Shown: one piece after another, positions 35,281-44,313 of the stretch | How the letters are laid out: each line of letters starts with the position of its first letter | Position numbering within the stretch: position 1 is the first letter of the stretch | DNA from: Acrocarpospora corrugata | GTDB lineage: Bacteria > Actinomycetota > Actinomycetes > Streptosporangiales > Streptosporangiaceae | Direction: 5' to 3' | Length of the DNA stretch: 64,000 bases | Assembly (NCBI RefSeq): GCF_009687845.1 | Contig: NZ_BLAD01000039.1 | Location: 1 to 64,000, forward strand | Program-made: the position numbers and the translations under genes | The notes under the pieces: model-generated | The model's input: only the letters and a program-made list of their open reading frames with translations | What the model was told of the DNA's origin: nothing | Database searches by the model: none

Positions 35281-36159
35281 ATGGGACGGTTCGCTAGAAG
35301 TACGGGTGTTGCCATTGTCGCGGGGGCGGCGCTCATTTCGACGTCGTCGCCTTCAGCGGCGGCGTCCCTCCCCCGGCCACGCGTCGTGTCGGTGCCGTGC
35401 AGTGCCATGGCACTGTCCAACGCGATCACCGCGGCCAACGCGACACCGTCGATCCTCCGGCTGGCGCCTGCCTGCGTGTACGACCTCACCGCCGAGCTAC
35501 CGCAGATCACCGGGAGGGTTTCACTCATCGGAAAAGCCACCACGATCAGGCGCGATGCGGCCACGCCGAATATCCGCATCCTGGACGTGGGCGTCACCGG
35601 CAGGCTGGAGGTCGAGGGACTTTTCATCCTCAACGGAAATCTCTCCACGGGGAACGGCGCGGGGATCCGGAACGCGGGCACCCTGATCGTGCGTCTCAGC
35701 CTGGTATCCGGAAACACCGCGAACTCCGGCGACGGCGCCGGAATCTACAACTCCGGCGGCGCACTGATCAGAAATTCCACAATCGAGACAAATTTTGCCC
35801 CAAACGGCAATGGCGCCGGAATCTACAATAACGGCGATATGACCGTTTACTACGCCAGGCTCATCGGAAACGTCACCAACAACCTGGGTGGCGGACTCTA
35901 CACCGCCGCGGCCCACACGACGCGTGTCAGCAAGACCGTCATCAACGCCAACACCTCCGCGCTCGGGTCCGGTGCCGGATTCGCCAGCGCGGGCACCACC
36001 TCACTCTTCCGCTCGCGAGTCGAATACAACAGGGGCACGTCAGGCGCCGGTATCGCCGTCGTGGCCCCTGGCACCGTCACACTCAAATACTCGGTCGTAC
36101 GCCGTAACAACAACGGCAACTGCGTACCGGTGAGCACCATCACCGGCTGCGTGGGCTGA
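35281..36159 (+). CDS. Secreted right-handed parallel beta-helix protein
   Basis: This 292-residue protein has a signal peptide (MGRFARSTGVAIVAGAALIS...SAAA). Eight or so short coils follow, built around GNGAGIRNAGTLIVR, GDGAGIYNSGGALIRNS and GNGAGIYNNGDMTVYYA. These are typical of pectin-lyase-like beta-helix cell-surface proteins with Asn ladders. No catalytic residues are evident. Two cysteines near the N-terminus and two at the C-terminus could form disulphides. An AAAGGGG site precedes ATG 35281; an upstream Met at 35227 is not preceded by one. A strong terminator hairpin follows. Confidence 0.75.
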   Translation: MGRFARSTGVAIVAGAALISTSSPSAAASLPRPRVVSVPCSAMALSNAITAANATPSILRLAPACVYDLTAELPQITGRVSLIGKATTIRRDAATPNIRILDVGVTGRLEVEGLFILNGNLSTGNGAGIRNAGTLIVRLSLVSGNTANSGDGAGIYNSGGALIRNSTIETNFAPNGNGAGIYNNGDMTVYYARLIGNVTNNLGGGLYTAAAHTTRVSKTVINANTSALGSGAGFASAGTTSLFRSRVEYNRGTSGAGIAVVAPGTVTLKYSVVRRNNNGNCVPVSTITGCVG

Positions 36160-36163
36160 CAGA

Positions 36164-36201
36164 AGCGCCCGGGGGCAGAACAGTCTCCGCCCCCGGGCGC
36201 T
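36164..36201. terminator. Terminator hairpin after the beta-helix gene
   Basis: AGCGCCCGGGGGC (36164-36176) and GCCCCCGGGCGCT (36189-36201) form a perfect 13-base stem with a 12-base loop, five bases after the stop codon. No T run follows, as is usual in actinomycetes. Confidence 0.8.
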
Positions 36202-36375
36202 CCCGCCATTCGGCGCGCCCCGGCGAAGGCGCCGATGACGATCTCCTTCTGTGCGTCGAGATAGGTCGGAGGGGAACGTCAGCGCAGGTCCAGCGCGGTT
36301 TTGCCGTCTCTCCCAGCGCATCTCAGTCGCCCCTTCAAGGCCAACCTGACAGTATTGGGCATGAGGGGAGACACC

Positions 36376-36606
36376 ATGAACTTCGATCGGATCGCTGTCG
36401 AGCCCGACAAGCTTGAAGGCAAGCCCACAATCCGGGGTCTGCGCATCACTGTCGAGACCGTCGTCCGGCTCGTCGCCGCCGGATGGACCTTCGAGGACAT
36501 CCTCTTCGACTACCCGGACCTGAAGCGTGCGGACATCAGGCAAGCCCTTGAGTACGCGGCGGCCTCGACCAACGTCCACTTCTACCGCCTTCGCGAGCCT
36601 GCGTGA
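36376..36606 (+). CDS. DUF433-family antitoxin
   Basis: This 76-residue protein has the DUF433 core MNFDRIAVEPDKLEGKPTIR, then GLRITVETVVRLVAAGWTFE and DLKRADIRQALEYAA. DUF433 proteins (VapB45-like) usually precede a DUF5615 PIN-like toxin. Here the toxin gene follows directly, with an overlapping GTGA-type start, but is destroyed. ATG 36376 lies 8 bases after a GGGGAG ribosome site. The antitoxin is intact, so it may be a harmless leftover. Confidence 0.85.
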   Translation: MNFDRIAVEPDKLEGKPTIRGLRITVETVVRLVAAGWTFEDILFDYPDLKRADIRQALEYAAASTNVHFYRLREPA

Positions 36607-36916
36607 ACTTCTGATCGACGAAAACCTCTCTCCCCCCGCGTTGCCGAGCTGTTGACCAAGGCCGGTCACGACTCAGTTCACGTCCGGGATCTTCAAGCCA
36701 CGAGTGCGCCCGATACAAGGATCATGGCCCTCGCAGTAGCCGACAGCCGCGTCATCATCTCCGCGGATGGTGCGAGAACTGCTTGAGTTCCGACCACAGG
36801 ACTTGGTCAACATCATCCTCAACCATCTCGATGTTCTCGAACCGCATCTCCGGACGCGTGCCATCGCTGCGTTTACCACCTCTGGCATCCGAGTCCGGAC
36901 ACTCCCGCTCCGCTAG
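36603..36916 (+). pseudogene. DUF5615 PIN-like toxin, degraded
   Basis: The GTG at 36603 is followed at once by a frameshift. Repaired pieces read LLIDENLSP and then RVAELLTKAGHDSVHVRDLQ, with the catalytic-type IDEN Asp, and continue to RIMALAVADSRVIISAD. Two extra C residues in the CCCCCC run near 36635 cause a second shift. About 20-30 residues are then missing before VRELLEFRPQDLVNIILNHL and the C-terminus ending at TAG 36914-36916. At least two frameshifts and an internal deletion make it dead. Confidence 0.85.
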
Positions 36917-37173
36917 AGAGTTTCAAGAGATGACGTTATGTAGTTCTATCGTCACGGTTGAATGGCGGGCTGACCGCGCAGGTGTGCGTGCGATACCGAA
37001 GCAGGTCAGCGTAGGTCCAGCGCGAGTTTCCAGGCGCAGGTACGCGTCGACCCAGGCGGGAGCGGCCAACTGGTCTCGGTCGCGGGTCAGACAGCCAGCC
37101 GTACTGACAAATCCTTTGGCTCGTGGGTAAAAAGCAGATGCCTACGGGGGAAGTGGCCGATTAGCCTCCGGGG

Positions 37174-37716
37174 GTGGAGTTTCGAGAAGAGCGGCCGGGT
37201 GACGCGGACGCGGTGCGTCAGGTTTGTCTGCGAGCGTTCGGTGATGAGGGTGTGGCCGATCTGGTCGAGACCCTGCGTGAGGGGATGGGCTCCGGTGGGG
37301 GGTTCGCCCTGGTGGCCGAGGATGCGGGGCAGGTCGTCGGGCATATCGCGTTCACCCGGAGTCTGCTCGATGCCCCGCGGCGGCTGGTCGATGTGCTGGT
37401 GCTCAGTCCGCTGGGGGTGCTGCCCGAACGGCAGCGGCAGGGCATCGGGTCGGCCCTGGTCCGCGCCGGGCTGGAGGCTCTCGGCCAAGGGGAGAGCCCG
37501 CTCCTGTTCCTGGAAGGTGATCCGGGCTATTACTCCCGCTTCGGGTTCGTCTCGGGGGCCGAGTTCGGCTTCCGCAAGCCGTCCCTGCGCATCCCCGACG
37601 CCGCATTCCAGGTGATCAGACTTCCGGCGTACGAGCCGTGGATGACAGGGACGCTGGTCTACTCCGAGCCGTTCTGGCGTCACGACGCCGTCGGACTCCG
37701 CGACCCCGACGCCTGA
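37174..37716 (+). CDS. GNAT-family N-acetyltransferase
   Basis: This 180-residue protein has the acetyl-CoA motif with LGVLPERQRQGIGSALVRAGLEAL (split here as LGVLPERQRQGIG then SALVRAGLEAL) at about residues 80-105. It continues as EGDPGYYSRFGF, the form found in the YhbS/predicted-acetyltransferase subgroup. The substrate is unknown. GTG 37174 follows a GGGGG stretch. It converges on folD, whose stop is 70 bases away. Confidence 0.8.
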   Translation: MEFREERPGDADAVRQVCLRAFGDEGVADLVETLREGMGSGGGFALVAEDAGQVVGHIAFTRSLLDAPRRLVDVLVLSPLGVLPERQRQGIGSALVRAGLEALGQGESPLLFLEGDPGYYSRFGFVSGAEFGFRKPSLRIPDAAFQVIRLPAYEPWMTGTLVYSEPFWRHDAVGLRDPDA

Positions 37717-37786
37717 CGGCCTCACGGCCGGAGATCGTCTCCTTCGCCCGAACTGTTCAGCGCGTCGCCGCCGATCGCGGTGGCGC

Positions 37787-38653
37787 TCAGCTGCTCAGGA
37801 AGGTTGCCCCGTAGGCATTGGCGGGGAGGCGTGCGGCCGTGGCCGTGTTGGCGAGGAGCATCGCGATCGTCATCGGGCCGACGCCGCCGGGGACGGGGGT
37901 GATGGCGCCGGCCACCGTGCGGACGGCGGTGAAGTCGACGTCGCCGCGCAGGCCGTCCGGGGTGCGGTGGATGCCGACGTCGATCACGGTCGCGCCGGGT
38001 TTCACCGCGTCGGCGGTGATCAGGCCGGGCAGGCCGGCCGCGACGATGAGGATGTCCGCGCGACGGCAGGCCGCCGCGAGGTCGCGGGTGCGTGAATGGC
38101 ACACGGTCACCGTCGCGTCGCGGCGCAGCAGCAGTTGCGCCATGGGTTTGCCGACCAGGTTGGAGCGCCCGACGACGACGGCTTCGGCTCCGGACAGGGC
38201 GATTCCGTGGGCGTCCAGGAGTTCGAGGACCCCGAGGGGGGTGCAGGGGCGCAGCCCTGGGCGGCCGAGCGCGAGACGCCCGGCGCTGGTCTCGGTCAGG
38301 CCGTCCACGTCCTTCTCCGGCGGGATCAGCGACACCAGCGCGGCGGCGTCCAGGTGCGGCGGCAGCGGCAGCTGGAGCAGGATGCCGGTGACGCCGGGAT
38401 CGTCGCCGAGCGCGTGGATGGCGGCGGCGAGCTCGTCCTGGGTGACGTCCGCGCCGAACTTGCGATGCAGGTCGCGGATGCCCGCCGCCACGCAGCGCCG
38501 CCGCTTGTTCCGCACGTAGATGGCGGAGGCGGGGTCGTCTCCGACGAGGACCGTGGCGAGCCCGGGCACGCGGTCGGACGCGGCGATCTCGCCGGCCGCG
38601 CGGGCCACGACCTGCTCGGCGACGAGCCGGCCGTCCAGGATCTTCGCGGTCAT
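37787..38653 (-). CDS. folD: FolD: methylene-THF dehydrogenase/cyclohydrolase
   Basis: This 288-residue protein interconverts methylene-THF, methenyl-THF and formyl-THF. Visible landmarks are the catalytic YVRNK Lys, the LLQLPLPPHL signature, PCTPLG, the NADP motif GRSNLVGKPMAQLL and the C-terminal PVPGGVGPMT. It is the last gene of the eight-gene minus-strand methyl operon, and its ATG overlaps the adenosine-kinase stop by four bases. Together with MetF and PurU in the same operon it completes oxidation of methyl-THF to formate. A housekeeping folD probably exists elsewhere. Confidence 0.93.
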   Translation of the reverse strand: MTAKILDGRLVAEQVVARAAGEIAASDRVPGLATVLVGDDPASAIYVRNKRRRCVAAGIRDLHRKFGADVTQDELAAAIHALGDDPGVTGILLQLPLPPHLDAAALVSLIPPEKDVDGLTETSAGRLALGRPGLRPCTPLGVLELLDAHGIALSGAEAVVVGRSNLVGKPMAQLLLRRDATVTVCHSRTRDLAAACRRADILIVAAGLPGLITADAVKPGATVIDVGIHRTPDGLRGDVDFTAVRTVAGAITPVPGGVGPMTIAMLLANTATAARLPANAYGATFLSS

Positions 38654-39639
38654 CCGAACACCGTCCGCAGGTGGGGACCGATCGCCGCCGCGGCAGCCGG
38701 GCCGTACGCGGCGGAGAGTCGTTCGGTTCCGTCTCGCGCGGTGAGCGTCCATTCCTGGCTGCCGACGCTCTCCAGCACGGCGGTCGCGATCAGCGAGGCC
38801 AGCTGGGCCGCGTGTTCGACGGGGAGCCCGCTGTCGACGCCGGCCAGGAATCCGGCCCGGAAGGCGTCGCCCACCCCGGTCGGGTCGAGGATCTCCCTGG
38901 CCGGTACGGCGTCCACCTGGAGGTCTATGCCGCCGCCGACCAAACGGGCGCCCTTGTCGCCGAGGGTGGTGACGCGGAGTCCCACCCGTTCGGTGATCTC
39001 GCGTTCCGCCCAGCCGGTGCGGCGGACGAGCAGTTCCCATTCGTACTCGTTCGTGAACAGGTATCCGGCTCCGTCGACCAGGGCCCGGCAGTCGTCGCGG
39101 TCCAGGCGGGGAAGCTGCTGCGACGGGTCCGCGGCGACGGCCACGCCGAGCCGGTGGGCCTGGACGGTGTGGGCCAGCATGGCTTCCGGGTCGCCGGCCC
39201 CGACGAGCACCAGGGCGACCCGGCGGGACGCGAGGACCGGCGCCAGGTCGATCGAGCTGGAGGAGGCCATCGCGCCCGGGTAGAAGGACGCGATCTGGCA
39301 CTGGTCGTCGTCGGTCATGCAGCTGAACCTCGGGGTGTGCGCGCCGTCGACGGTCAGTACGCCGCCGCAGTCGACGCCGTGCCGTTCCAGCCAGGAGCGG
39401 TAGTCGGCGAAGTCGGCGCCCACGGCCCCCACCAGCACCGGGTTCTTGCCGAGGACGCCCAGCGAGAAGGCGATGTTGGCGGCGACGCCGCCGCGCCGGA
39501 TCTCCAGGTCGTCGACGAGGAAGCTCAGCGAGACCCGGTCGAGCTGTTCGGCGATGAGGTGCTCGCCGAACCTGCCGGGGAAGTGCATGAGGTGGTCGGT
39601 CGCGATCGAACCGGTGATCGCGATGGGGCCGATGGCCAT
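38650..39639 (-). CDS. Adenosine-kinase-like PfkB sugar kinase
   Basis: This 329-residue PfkB-family kinase has the N-terminal GGVAANIAFSLGVLG (nucleoside-binding) motif and the C-terminal DPTGVGDAFRAGF anion-hole and catalytic-Asp motif. In the context of MetK and a SAM methyltransferase it most likely phosphorylates adenosine released from S-adenosylhomocysteine, pulling methylation forward. No SAH hydrolase gene is in the window. ATG 39639 begins at MAIGPIAITGSIATD; the longer upstream frame is out of character. Confidence 0.8.
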   Translation of the reverse strand: MAIGPIAITGSIATDHLMHFPGRFGEHLIAEQLDRVSLSFLVDDLEIRRGGVAANIAFSLGVLGKNPVLVGAVGADFADYRSWLERHGVDCGGVLTVDGAHTPRFSCMTDDDQCQIASFYPGAMASSSSIDLAPVLASRRVALVLVGAGDPEAMLAHTVQAHRLGVAVAADPSQQLPRLDRDDCRALVDGAGYLFTNEYEWELLVRRTGWAEREITERVGLRVTTLGDKGARLVGGGIDLQVDAVPAREILDPTGVGDAFRAGFLAGVDSGLPVEHAAQLASLIATAVLESVGSQEWTLTARDGTERLSAAYGPAAAAAIGPHLRTVFG

Positions 39640-39658
39640 GGGTGTGCCTCCTGGGCGG

Positions 39659-40570
39659 TCAGAAGACGACGGTGGTGGAGCCGTCGACGAAGACGCGGTC
39701 GGCGCAGTGCCAGTCGACCGCCCGGGCCAGCACGGCCCGCTCGATGTCGGCACCCTTGCGGACCAGGTCGGGCACGCCGGTCCGGTGCGACACGCGGACG
39801 ACGTCCTGCTCGATGATCGGGCCCTCGTCGAGGTCCTCGGTGGCGTAGTGCGCGGTCGCGCCGATGAGCTTGACCCCGCGCGCCTTGGCCCGCTCGTACG
39901 GCCCGGCCCCGGCGAACGCCGGCAGGAACGAGTGGTGGATGTTGATCACCGGTACGCCGACGTCGTCGAGAAAGTCCCCGGACAGGACCTGCATGTACCG
40001 GGCCAGCACCACCAGATCGACCTGGCCCGCGATCGCGTCCAGCTGGGCCGACTCGGCCTCCGCCTTCGTCGCCGGGGTGACCGGGATGTGGACGAAGGGC
40101 GCGCCGAACCCGGCCACGTCCCGCTCCAGGTCGGCATGGTTGGAGATCACCGTGACGACCTCGACCGGCAGTTCGCCGCGGCGCGCCCGCCACAGCAGGT
40201 CGAGCAGGCAGTGGTCGTGCCGGGAGACGAAGATCGCGACCCGGGTGGGCGTCGCCGCCGGCCGTACCCGGAAGGTGGCACGCAGGCGCCGCGCCACCTC
40301 GAACTCGAACTGCCGCTCAAGCAGCTCCAGCCGCTCCCGTACGCGCCCCAGCTGGAACTCGGTGCGCAGCATGAACCGCCCGCCGCGGGAACCGGTGGAG
40401 AACTGGTCGGACTGGAGGATGTTGGCGCCCTGCCGGTAGAGGAAGGAGCTGATGAGGGCCACGATGCCGGGACCGTCCGGGCATGAGACGACCAGGCGTG
40501 CGATGTCGTCGGGACCGGCTGGTCCGGCCGGGGCGAGCGCGACGGGCTGGGCCGAAACGGCGATCGACAC
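39659..40570 (-). CDS. purU: PurU: formyltetrahydrofolate deformylase
   Basis: This 303-residue protein has an N-terminal ACT domain (about residues 25-105, RLVVSCPDGPGIVALISSFL). The C-terminal formyltransferase fold has catalytic Asn-His (VINIHHSFLPAF) and Asp (HYATEDLDEGPII). It hydrolyses formyl-THF to formate and THF, which drains one-carbon units outward and frees THF. The GTG start at 40570 lies 11 bases after the metK stop. Confidence 0.93.
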   Translation of the reverse strand: MSIAVSAQPVALAPAGPAGPDDIARLVVSCPDGPGIVALISSFLYRQGANILQSDQFSTGSRGGRFMLRTEFQLGRVRERLELLERQFEFEVARRLRATFRVRPAATPTRVAIFVSRHDHCLLDLLWRARRGELPVEVVTVISNHADLERDVAGFGAPFVHIPVTPATKAEAESAQLDAIAGQVDLVVLARYMQVLSGDFLDDVGVPVINIHHSFLPAFAGAGPYERAKARGVKLIGATAHYATEDLDEGPIIEQDVVRVSHRTGVPDLVRKGADIERAVLARAVDWHCADRVFVDGSTTVVF

Positions 40571-40581
40571 GGTGCCCCCTC

Positions 40582-41811
40582 TCAGACCATCGACGGCGTG
40601 GCGTCGGCGCTCAGACCGGCGGCCGCCCGCAGTTCGTCGGCGCGGTCGGTGCGCTCCCAGGGCAGGTCCACGTCGGTACGGCCGAAGTGGCCGTAGGACG
40701 AGGTCGCCTGGTAGATGGGCCGGTGCAGGTCGAGGTAGCCGCGGAACGCCGCGGGCCGCAGGTCGAAGGAGTCCGTGACGAGTTCCTCGATCACGGCCGG
40801 ATCGACGCGCTCGGTGCCGAAGGTGTCGATCAGCAGGGAGACCGGCCTGGCCACCCCGATCGCGTACGCCACCTGCACCTCGGCCCGCCGCGCCAGACCG
40901 GCGGCGACGACGTTCTTGGCGACGTACCGGGCGGCGTACGCCGCGGAGCGATCGACCTTGGACGGGTCCTTGCCGGAGAACGCGCCCCCGCCGTGGCGGG
41001 CGAAACCGCCGTACGTGTCGATGATGATCTTGCGGCCGGTGAGGCCGGCGTCGCCCACCGGGCCGCCGATGACGAAGCGCCCGGTCGGGTTGATCAGGAG
41101 GGTGCGGTGCAGCTCGCCGGGGTCGTACAGGTCGGCGGGCAGGACGGGGGTGACGACGGTGTTCCACATGTCCTCGCGGATCTGGTCGGCCGTCGCCTCC
41201 TCGGCGTGCTGGGTGGAGATGAGCACGCGTTCGATCCCGGCCGGGACGCCGTCGCGGTAGCGGATCGTCACCTGCGTCTTGCCGTCCGGCCGGAGGTAGC
41301 CGACCGCCCCGGTCCTGCGCACCTGGGCCAGCCGGCGGGACAGGCGGTGGGCGAGCGTGATCGGCATCGGCATGAGCTCGGGTGTGTCGTCGCAGGCGTA
41401 GCCGAACATCATGCCCTGGTCGCCCGCGCCGACCCGGTCGAACGCGTCGTCGGACCGGCCCTCGCGGTGCTCGTGGGCCCGGTCGACGCCCTGGGCGATG
41501 TCCGGGGACTGCTTGTCCAGCGCGACCAGGACGGCGCAGTGGTTGCCGTCGAACCCGTACGCGCCGTCGTCGTAGCCGATGCGGTTGACCGTGTCGCGGA
41601 CGATCCGGGTGTAGTCGAGCTGCGTGGGCGTGGTGATCTCGCCGGCCAGCACGACCATGCCGGTGGTGATCATTGTCTCGCAGGCCACCCGGGCCAGCGG
41701 GTCGGTGGTCAGCGCGGCGTCCAGCACCGCGTCGGAGATCGCGTCAGCGATCTTGTCCGGGTGGCCCTCGGTCACCGACTCGGAGGTGAAGAGGAAGTCG
41801 TTTTTCCTCAT
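40582..41811 (-). CDS. metK: MetK: S-adenosylmethionine synthetase
   Basis: This 409-residue enzyme makes SAM from methionine and ATP. It has the expected [16 protein letters not shown] start, the [12 protein letters not shown] signature and the P-loop-like [16 protein letters not shown]. It overlaps the core-MetE gene by four bases (ATGA) and so is produced with it, which fits a dedicated methionine-to-SAM supply in the operon. It is probably a second copy beside the housekeeping metK. Confidence 0.95.
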   Translation of the reverse strand: MRKNDFLFTSESVTEGHPDKIADAISDAVLDAALTTDPLARVACETMITTGMVVLAGEITTPTQLDYTRIVRDTVNRIGYDDGAYGFDGNHCAVLVALDKQSPDIAQGVDRAHEHREGRSDDAFDRVGAGDQGMMFGYACDDTPELMPMPITLAHRLSRRLAQVRRTGAVGYLRPDGKTQVTIRYRDGVPAGIERVLISTQHAEEATADQIREDMWNTVVTPVLPADLYDPGELHRTLLINPTGRFVIGGPVGDAGLTGRKIIIDTYGGFARHGGGAFSGKDPSKVDRSAAYAARYVAKNVVAAGLARRAEVQVAYAIGVARPVSLLIDTFGTERVDPAVIEELVTDSFDLRPAAFRGYLDLHRPIYQATSSYGHFGRTDVDLPWERTDRADELRAAAGLSADATPSMV

Positions 41812-42866
41812 GGCGTCGCTCCCTGTGTGGTTTCTGTGGGGGTGGCCAGCTCGGCCCGGACGATCCGGGTCCCGCGGACCATGGCGGCCAGCTTCGCCCG
41901 CGCGGTCGCGCCGGTGAGGTTGCGCAGGCCGCAGTCGGGGTTGATCATCAGCCGGTCGGCCGGGAGGTGCCGCAGGGCTCGGCGGATGCGGGTCGCGACG
42001 AGTTCGGGCGACTCGACGTCCGGGCTCTTCACGTCCACGACGCCGAGCCCCAGCTCGCCCGGCCAGCCGAACTTCTCGATGATGGCGAGGTCGTCGTCGC
42101 CCTTGCGGGCGAACTCCAGGACCAGCTGGTCGAGGTCGGCGCGCAGGACCTCCGGGAAGAGGAAGTCGTAGTGCCCCTCCCAGGACGGGCGGGCGTAGCG
42201 GTTGCCGTAGCAGACGTGCAGCGCCCAGGTGACGTCCACGCCGGCGGTGACCACGTTGATCGCGTCGACGGCCAGCGCGGTCTGGTCGGTGTGGCCGGCC
42301 AGGAACGGCTCGTCGATCTGGAGCAGCTCCGCGCCAAGCTCGGCCAGCGCGCGCGCCTCGGCGTTGAGTACGCCGGCCATCGCCATGACCAGGTCCCGCC
42401 GGCTGACCTGACCGCGCTCGCGCACCCGGCAGGAGAGCGAGAACGGGCCGGTGAAGGAGAACTTGATCGGCGCGCTGGTCTGGGCGGAGGTGAACGCGTA
42501 GTCCGCGGCCAGGCCCAGCGGCGGCGCGGGAACCGCCGGCAGCGCGGCCACCCTCGCCTCGTGGTAGTCGAAGTAGTAGTCCTTGACCGGCTCCGGGATC
42601 TCGATGCCGGGCATCCGGGCCAGCGTGTAGTCGATGTCGTTGTCCCGGCGCAGCTCGCCGTCGGAGACGATGTCGATCCCGGCCAGATCCTGGTCGAGCA
42701 GGGCGGCCTTGATCGCCATGTCGTGGACGTCCTGCAGCTGGCTGTAGCTCATCCGGCCCCGGGAGTGGTCGGTCTTGAGCCGCTCCATCCAGGCCGGCAC
42801 GGGGTAGGAGCCGACGACCGTCGTGGGCAGCGCCGGCACGCGGGCGCGAACCTTTCCTCTCGTCAT
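41808..42866 (-). CDS. Core-MetE (cobalamin-independent methionine synthase II family)
   Basis: This 352-residue protein contains only the catalytic TIM barrel of MetE and lacks the N-terminal domain that binds polyglutamyl methyl-THF. Zinc ligands are His217 and Cys219 (ALHVCYGN), Glu251 and Cys312 (INPDCGLRN); Glu186 in LQIDEP is in the homocysteine pocket. Relatives include folate-independent methionine synthases (Mes proteins) and epoxyalkane:CoM transferase, all zinc-thiol alkyl transferases. Here, next to metK and metF, methyl transfer to homocysteine is most likely; the donor is uncertain. Confidence 0.85.
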   Translation of the reverse strand: MTRGKVRARVPALPTTVVGSYPVPAWMERLKTDHSRGRMSYSQLQDVHDMAIKAALLDQDLAGIDIVSDGELRRDNDIDYTLARMPGIEIPEPVKDYYFDYHEARVAALPAVPAPPLGLAADYAFTSAQTSAPIKFSFTGPFSLSCRVRERGQVSRRDLVMAMAGVLNAEARALAELGAELLQIDEPFLAGHTDQTALAVDAINVVTAGVDVTWALHVCYGNRYARPSWEGHYDFLFPEVLRADLDQLVLEFARKGDDDLAIIEKFGWPGELGLGVVDVKSPDVESPELVATRIRRALRHLPADRLMINPDCGLRNLTGATARAKLAAMVRGTRIVRAELATPTETTQGATP

Positions 42867-42867
42867 G

Positions 42868-44313
42868 TCAGTCCCTCGCCTGGGCGGTCATCGTGACGAT
42901 GTGGCCGGCCGACTGGTGCCGGAAGGGCTCGTAGTGCACGTCGAAGCCGCTGCGCCGGCCGACGTGCGCGATCAGCGGGCCGTTGACCCAGTTCACGACC
43001 GAGCCGTCGTACTTGCCCGGGCCGCGGAACTGGCTGCGGTAGCCCTCGACGCCGGTGACGAAGAGGTCGTGGCAGATCAGCCGGCCGTACGGGTGGAGCA
43101 GCAGGAGGCTGTCGGCGAAGCTGGCGACCGCGCCGTTGCTCACGTGCATGCGGACGTCCGCGCCGGATTCCAGCAACGGGCGCAGAGCCTCGCCGTCGCA
43201 CTGGGCGGTGACCGCGTACTGGTCGAGACCGGCCAGGGGGACGTAGCGCTCCTCCAGGCGCAGCATCGACCACGCGCGCCGCCAGAACTCGACCGCGCTG
43301 TCCACGTCGGGGAAGTGCGCGGGGGCGGCGTCGGTCAGGAGGCGCGGGCCCAGCCGGAGGAGTTTGTGGACCAGGCCGGGGAGCTGGCCAGGGGTGCCGG
43401 AGATCGAGTCGGCCAGTTCCGCCGCGGCGGGCGAGGGCAGGTAGGCGCGGGTTTCGACGGCGTAGGTGCGGCCGTTGAGCTGGGCCACCTCGTCGGTGGG
43501 CAGGTTGTCGTACATGTTGGAGACGTAGACGAGGAAGACCTTGTGCTTGAGGAAGGCCAGCGAGGTCAGCGGGCGGGTCGCGTCGAGGGTGACGGAGCTG
43601 ACCCGGCCGGCGTGTGCCGCCACGGTCTCACCGGCGAGGTCGAGGACGTGCTGCGAGTAGTCGCACATGAGGTAGTGCAGGCGCCGGTAGTAGTCGCTCC
43701 CCCGGGCCTGGTCGGCGCGGCGGAACTCGTCGAGGAACACCTTGGCCTGGTGCCCGTTGCCGACGCCGAGCTCGACGACGACCAGCTCCGCCGGGATGGC
43801 CGCCGACCGCGCCAGCGAGTCCCAGACCTCGAAGAGTTCGTGGATCAGCTCGCGGGCGGCGTCCCGGTTGCGGCCGTCGCTCTCGCCGCCCGGCAACGCC
43901 TGCTCGTAGCCGCGGCCGGACGCCTTCTCCCACAGTTCGAGCGCGGACCAGTAGAGGGCGTTGAAGGACCAGACGCAGCCGGCCGAGCCGAGAGCCCAGT
44001 CCTCCAGGTAGACCCGGCCCGACCCGCCGCTCAGGCAGGCGGCGGCCAGGCTGCCCAGCGCGGCCTCGCCGCCACGCCGTACGTCGACGGCCACCTCCAG
44101 GTCCGGCCGGCAGCCGGGAGCGGACATGATGGGCCTGGCGTCCACGACGTCGCGGAAGTTCTCCCGGTACTGGACCCAGTCGCAGACCACCCGGACCCGG
44201 GAGAGGTCCCAGGCGGAGTCGGCCAGGGCCGCGACGACCGGGGCGACCGAGGCCATGAGGTCCACCGGCTGGTCCGCCCGCAATCTCGCGTGCGGCCGGA
44301 AATCAATCAACAT
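42868..44313 (-). CDS. Class I SAM-dependent methyltransferase (MidA-like fold)
   Basis: This 481-residue protein has a unique N-terminal domain of about 150 residues. The Rossmann methyltransferase follows, with motif I VVVELGVGNG at about residues 178-187 and an acidic residue after YYRRLHYLMCDYSQHVL. It is near the Methyltransf_28 (MidA/NDUFAF7) type, which modifies proteins, but the C-terminal part is different, so the substrate is open. It overlaps the metF stop by 11 bases and ends one base before core-metE. It is probably the consumer of SAM in the operon. Confidence 0.75.
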   Translation of the reverse strand: MLIDFRPHARLRADQPVDLMASVAPVVAALADSAWDLSRVRVVCDWVQYRENFRDVVDARPIMSAPGCRPDLEVAVDVRRGGEAALGSLAAACLSGGSGRVYLEDWALGSAGCVWSFNALYWSALELWEKASGRGYEQALPGGESDGRNRDAARELIHELFEVWDSLARSAAIPAELVVVELGVGNGHQAKVFLDEFRRADQARGSDYYRRLHYLMCDYSQHVLDLAGETVAAHAGRVSSVTLDATRPLTSLAFLKHKVFLVYVSNMYDNLPTDEVAQLNGRTYAVETRAYLPSPAAAELADSISGTPGQLPGLVHKLLRLGPRLLTDAAPAHFPDVDSAVEFWRRAWSMLRLEERYVPLAGLDQYAVTAQCDGEALRPLLESGADVRMHVSNGAVASFADSLLLLHPYGRLICHDLFVTGVEGYRSQFRGPGKYDGSVVNWVNGPLIAHVGRRSGFDVHYEPFRHQSAGHIVTMTAQARD

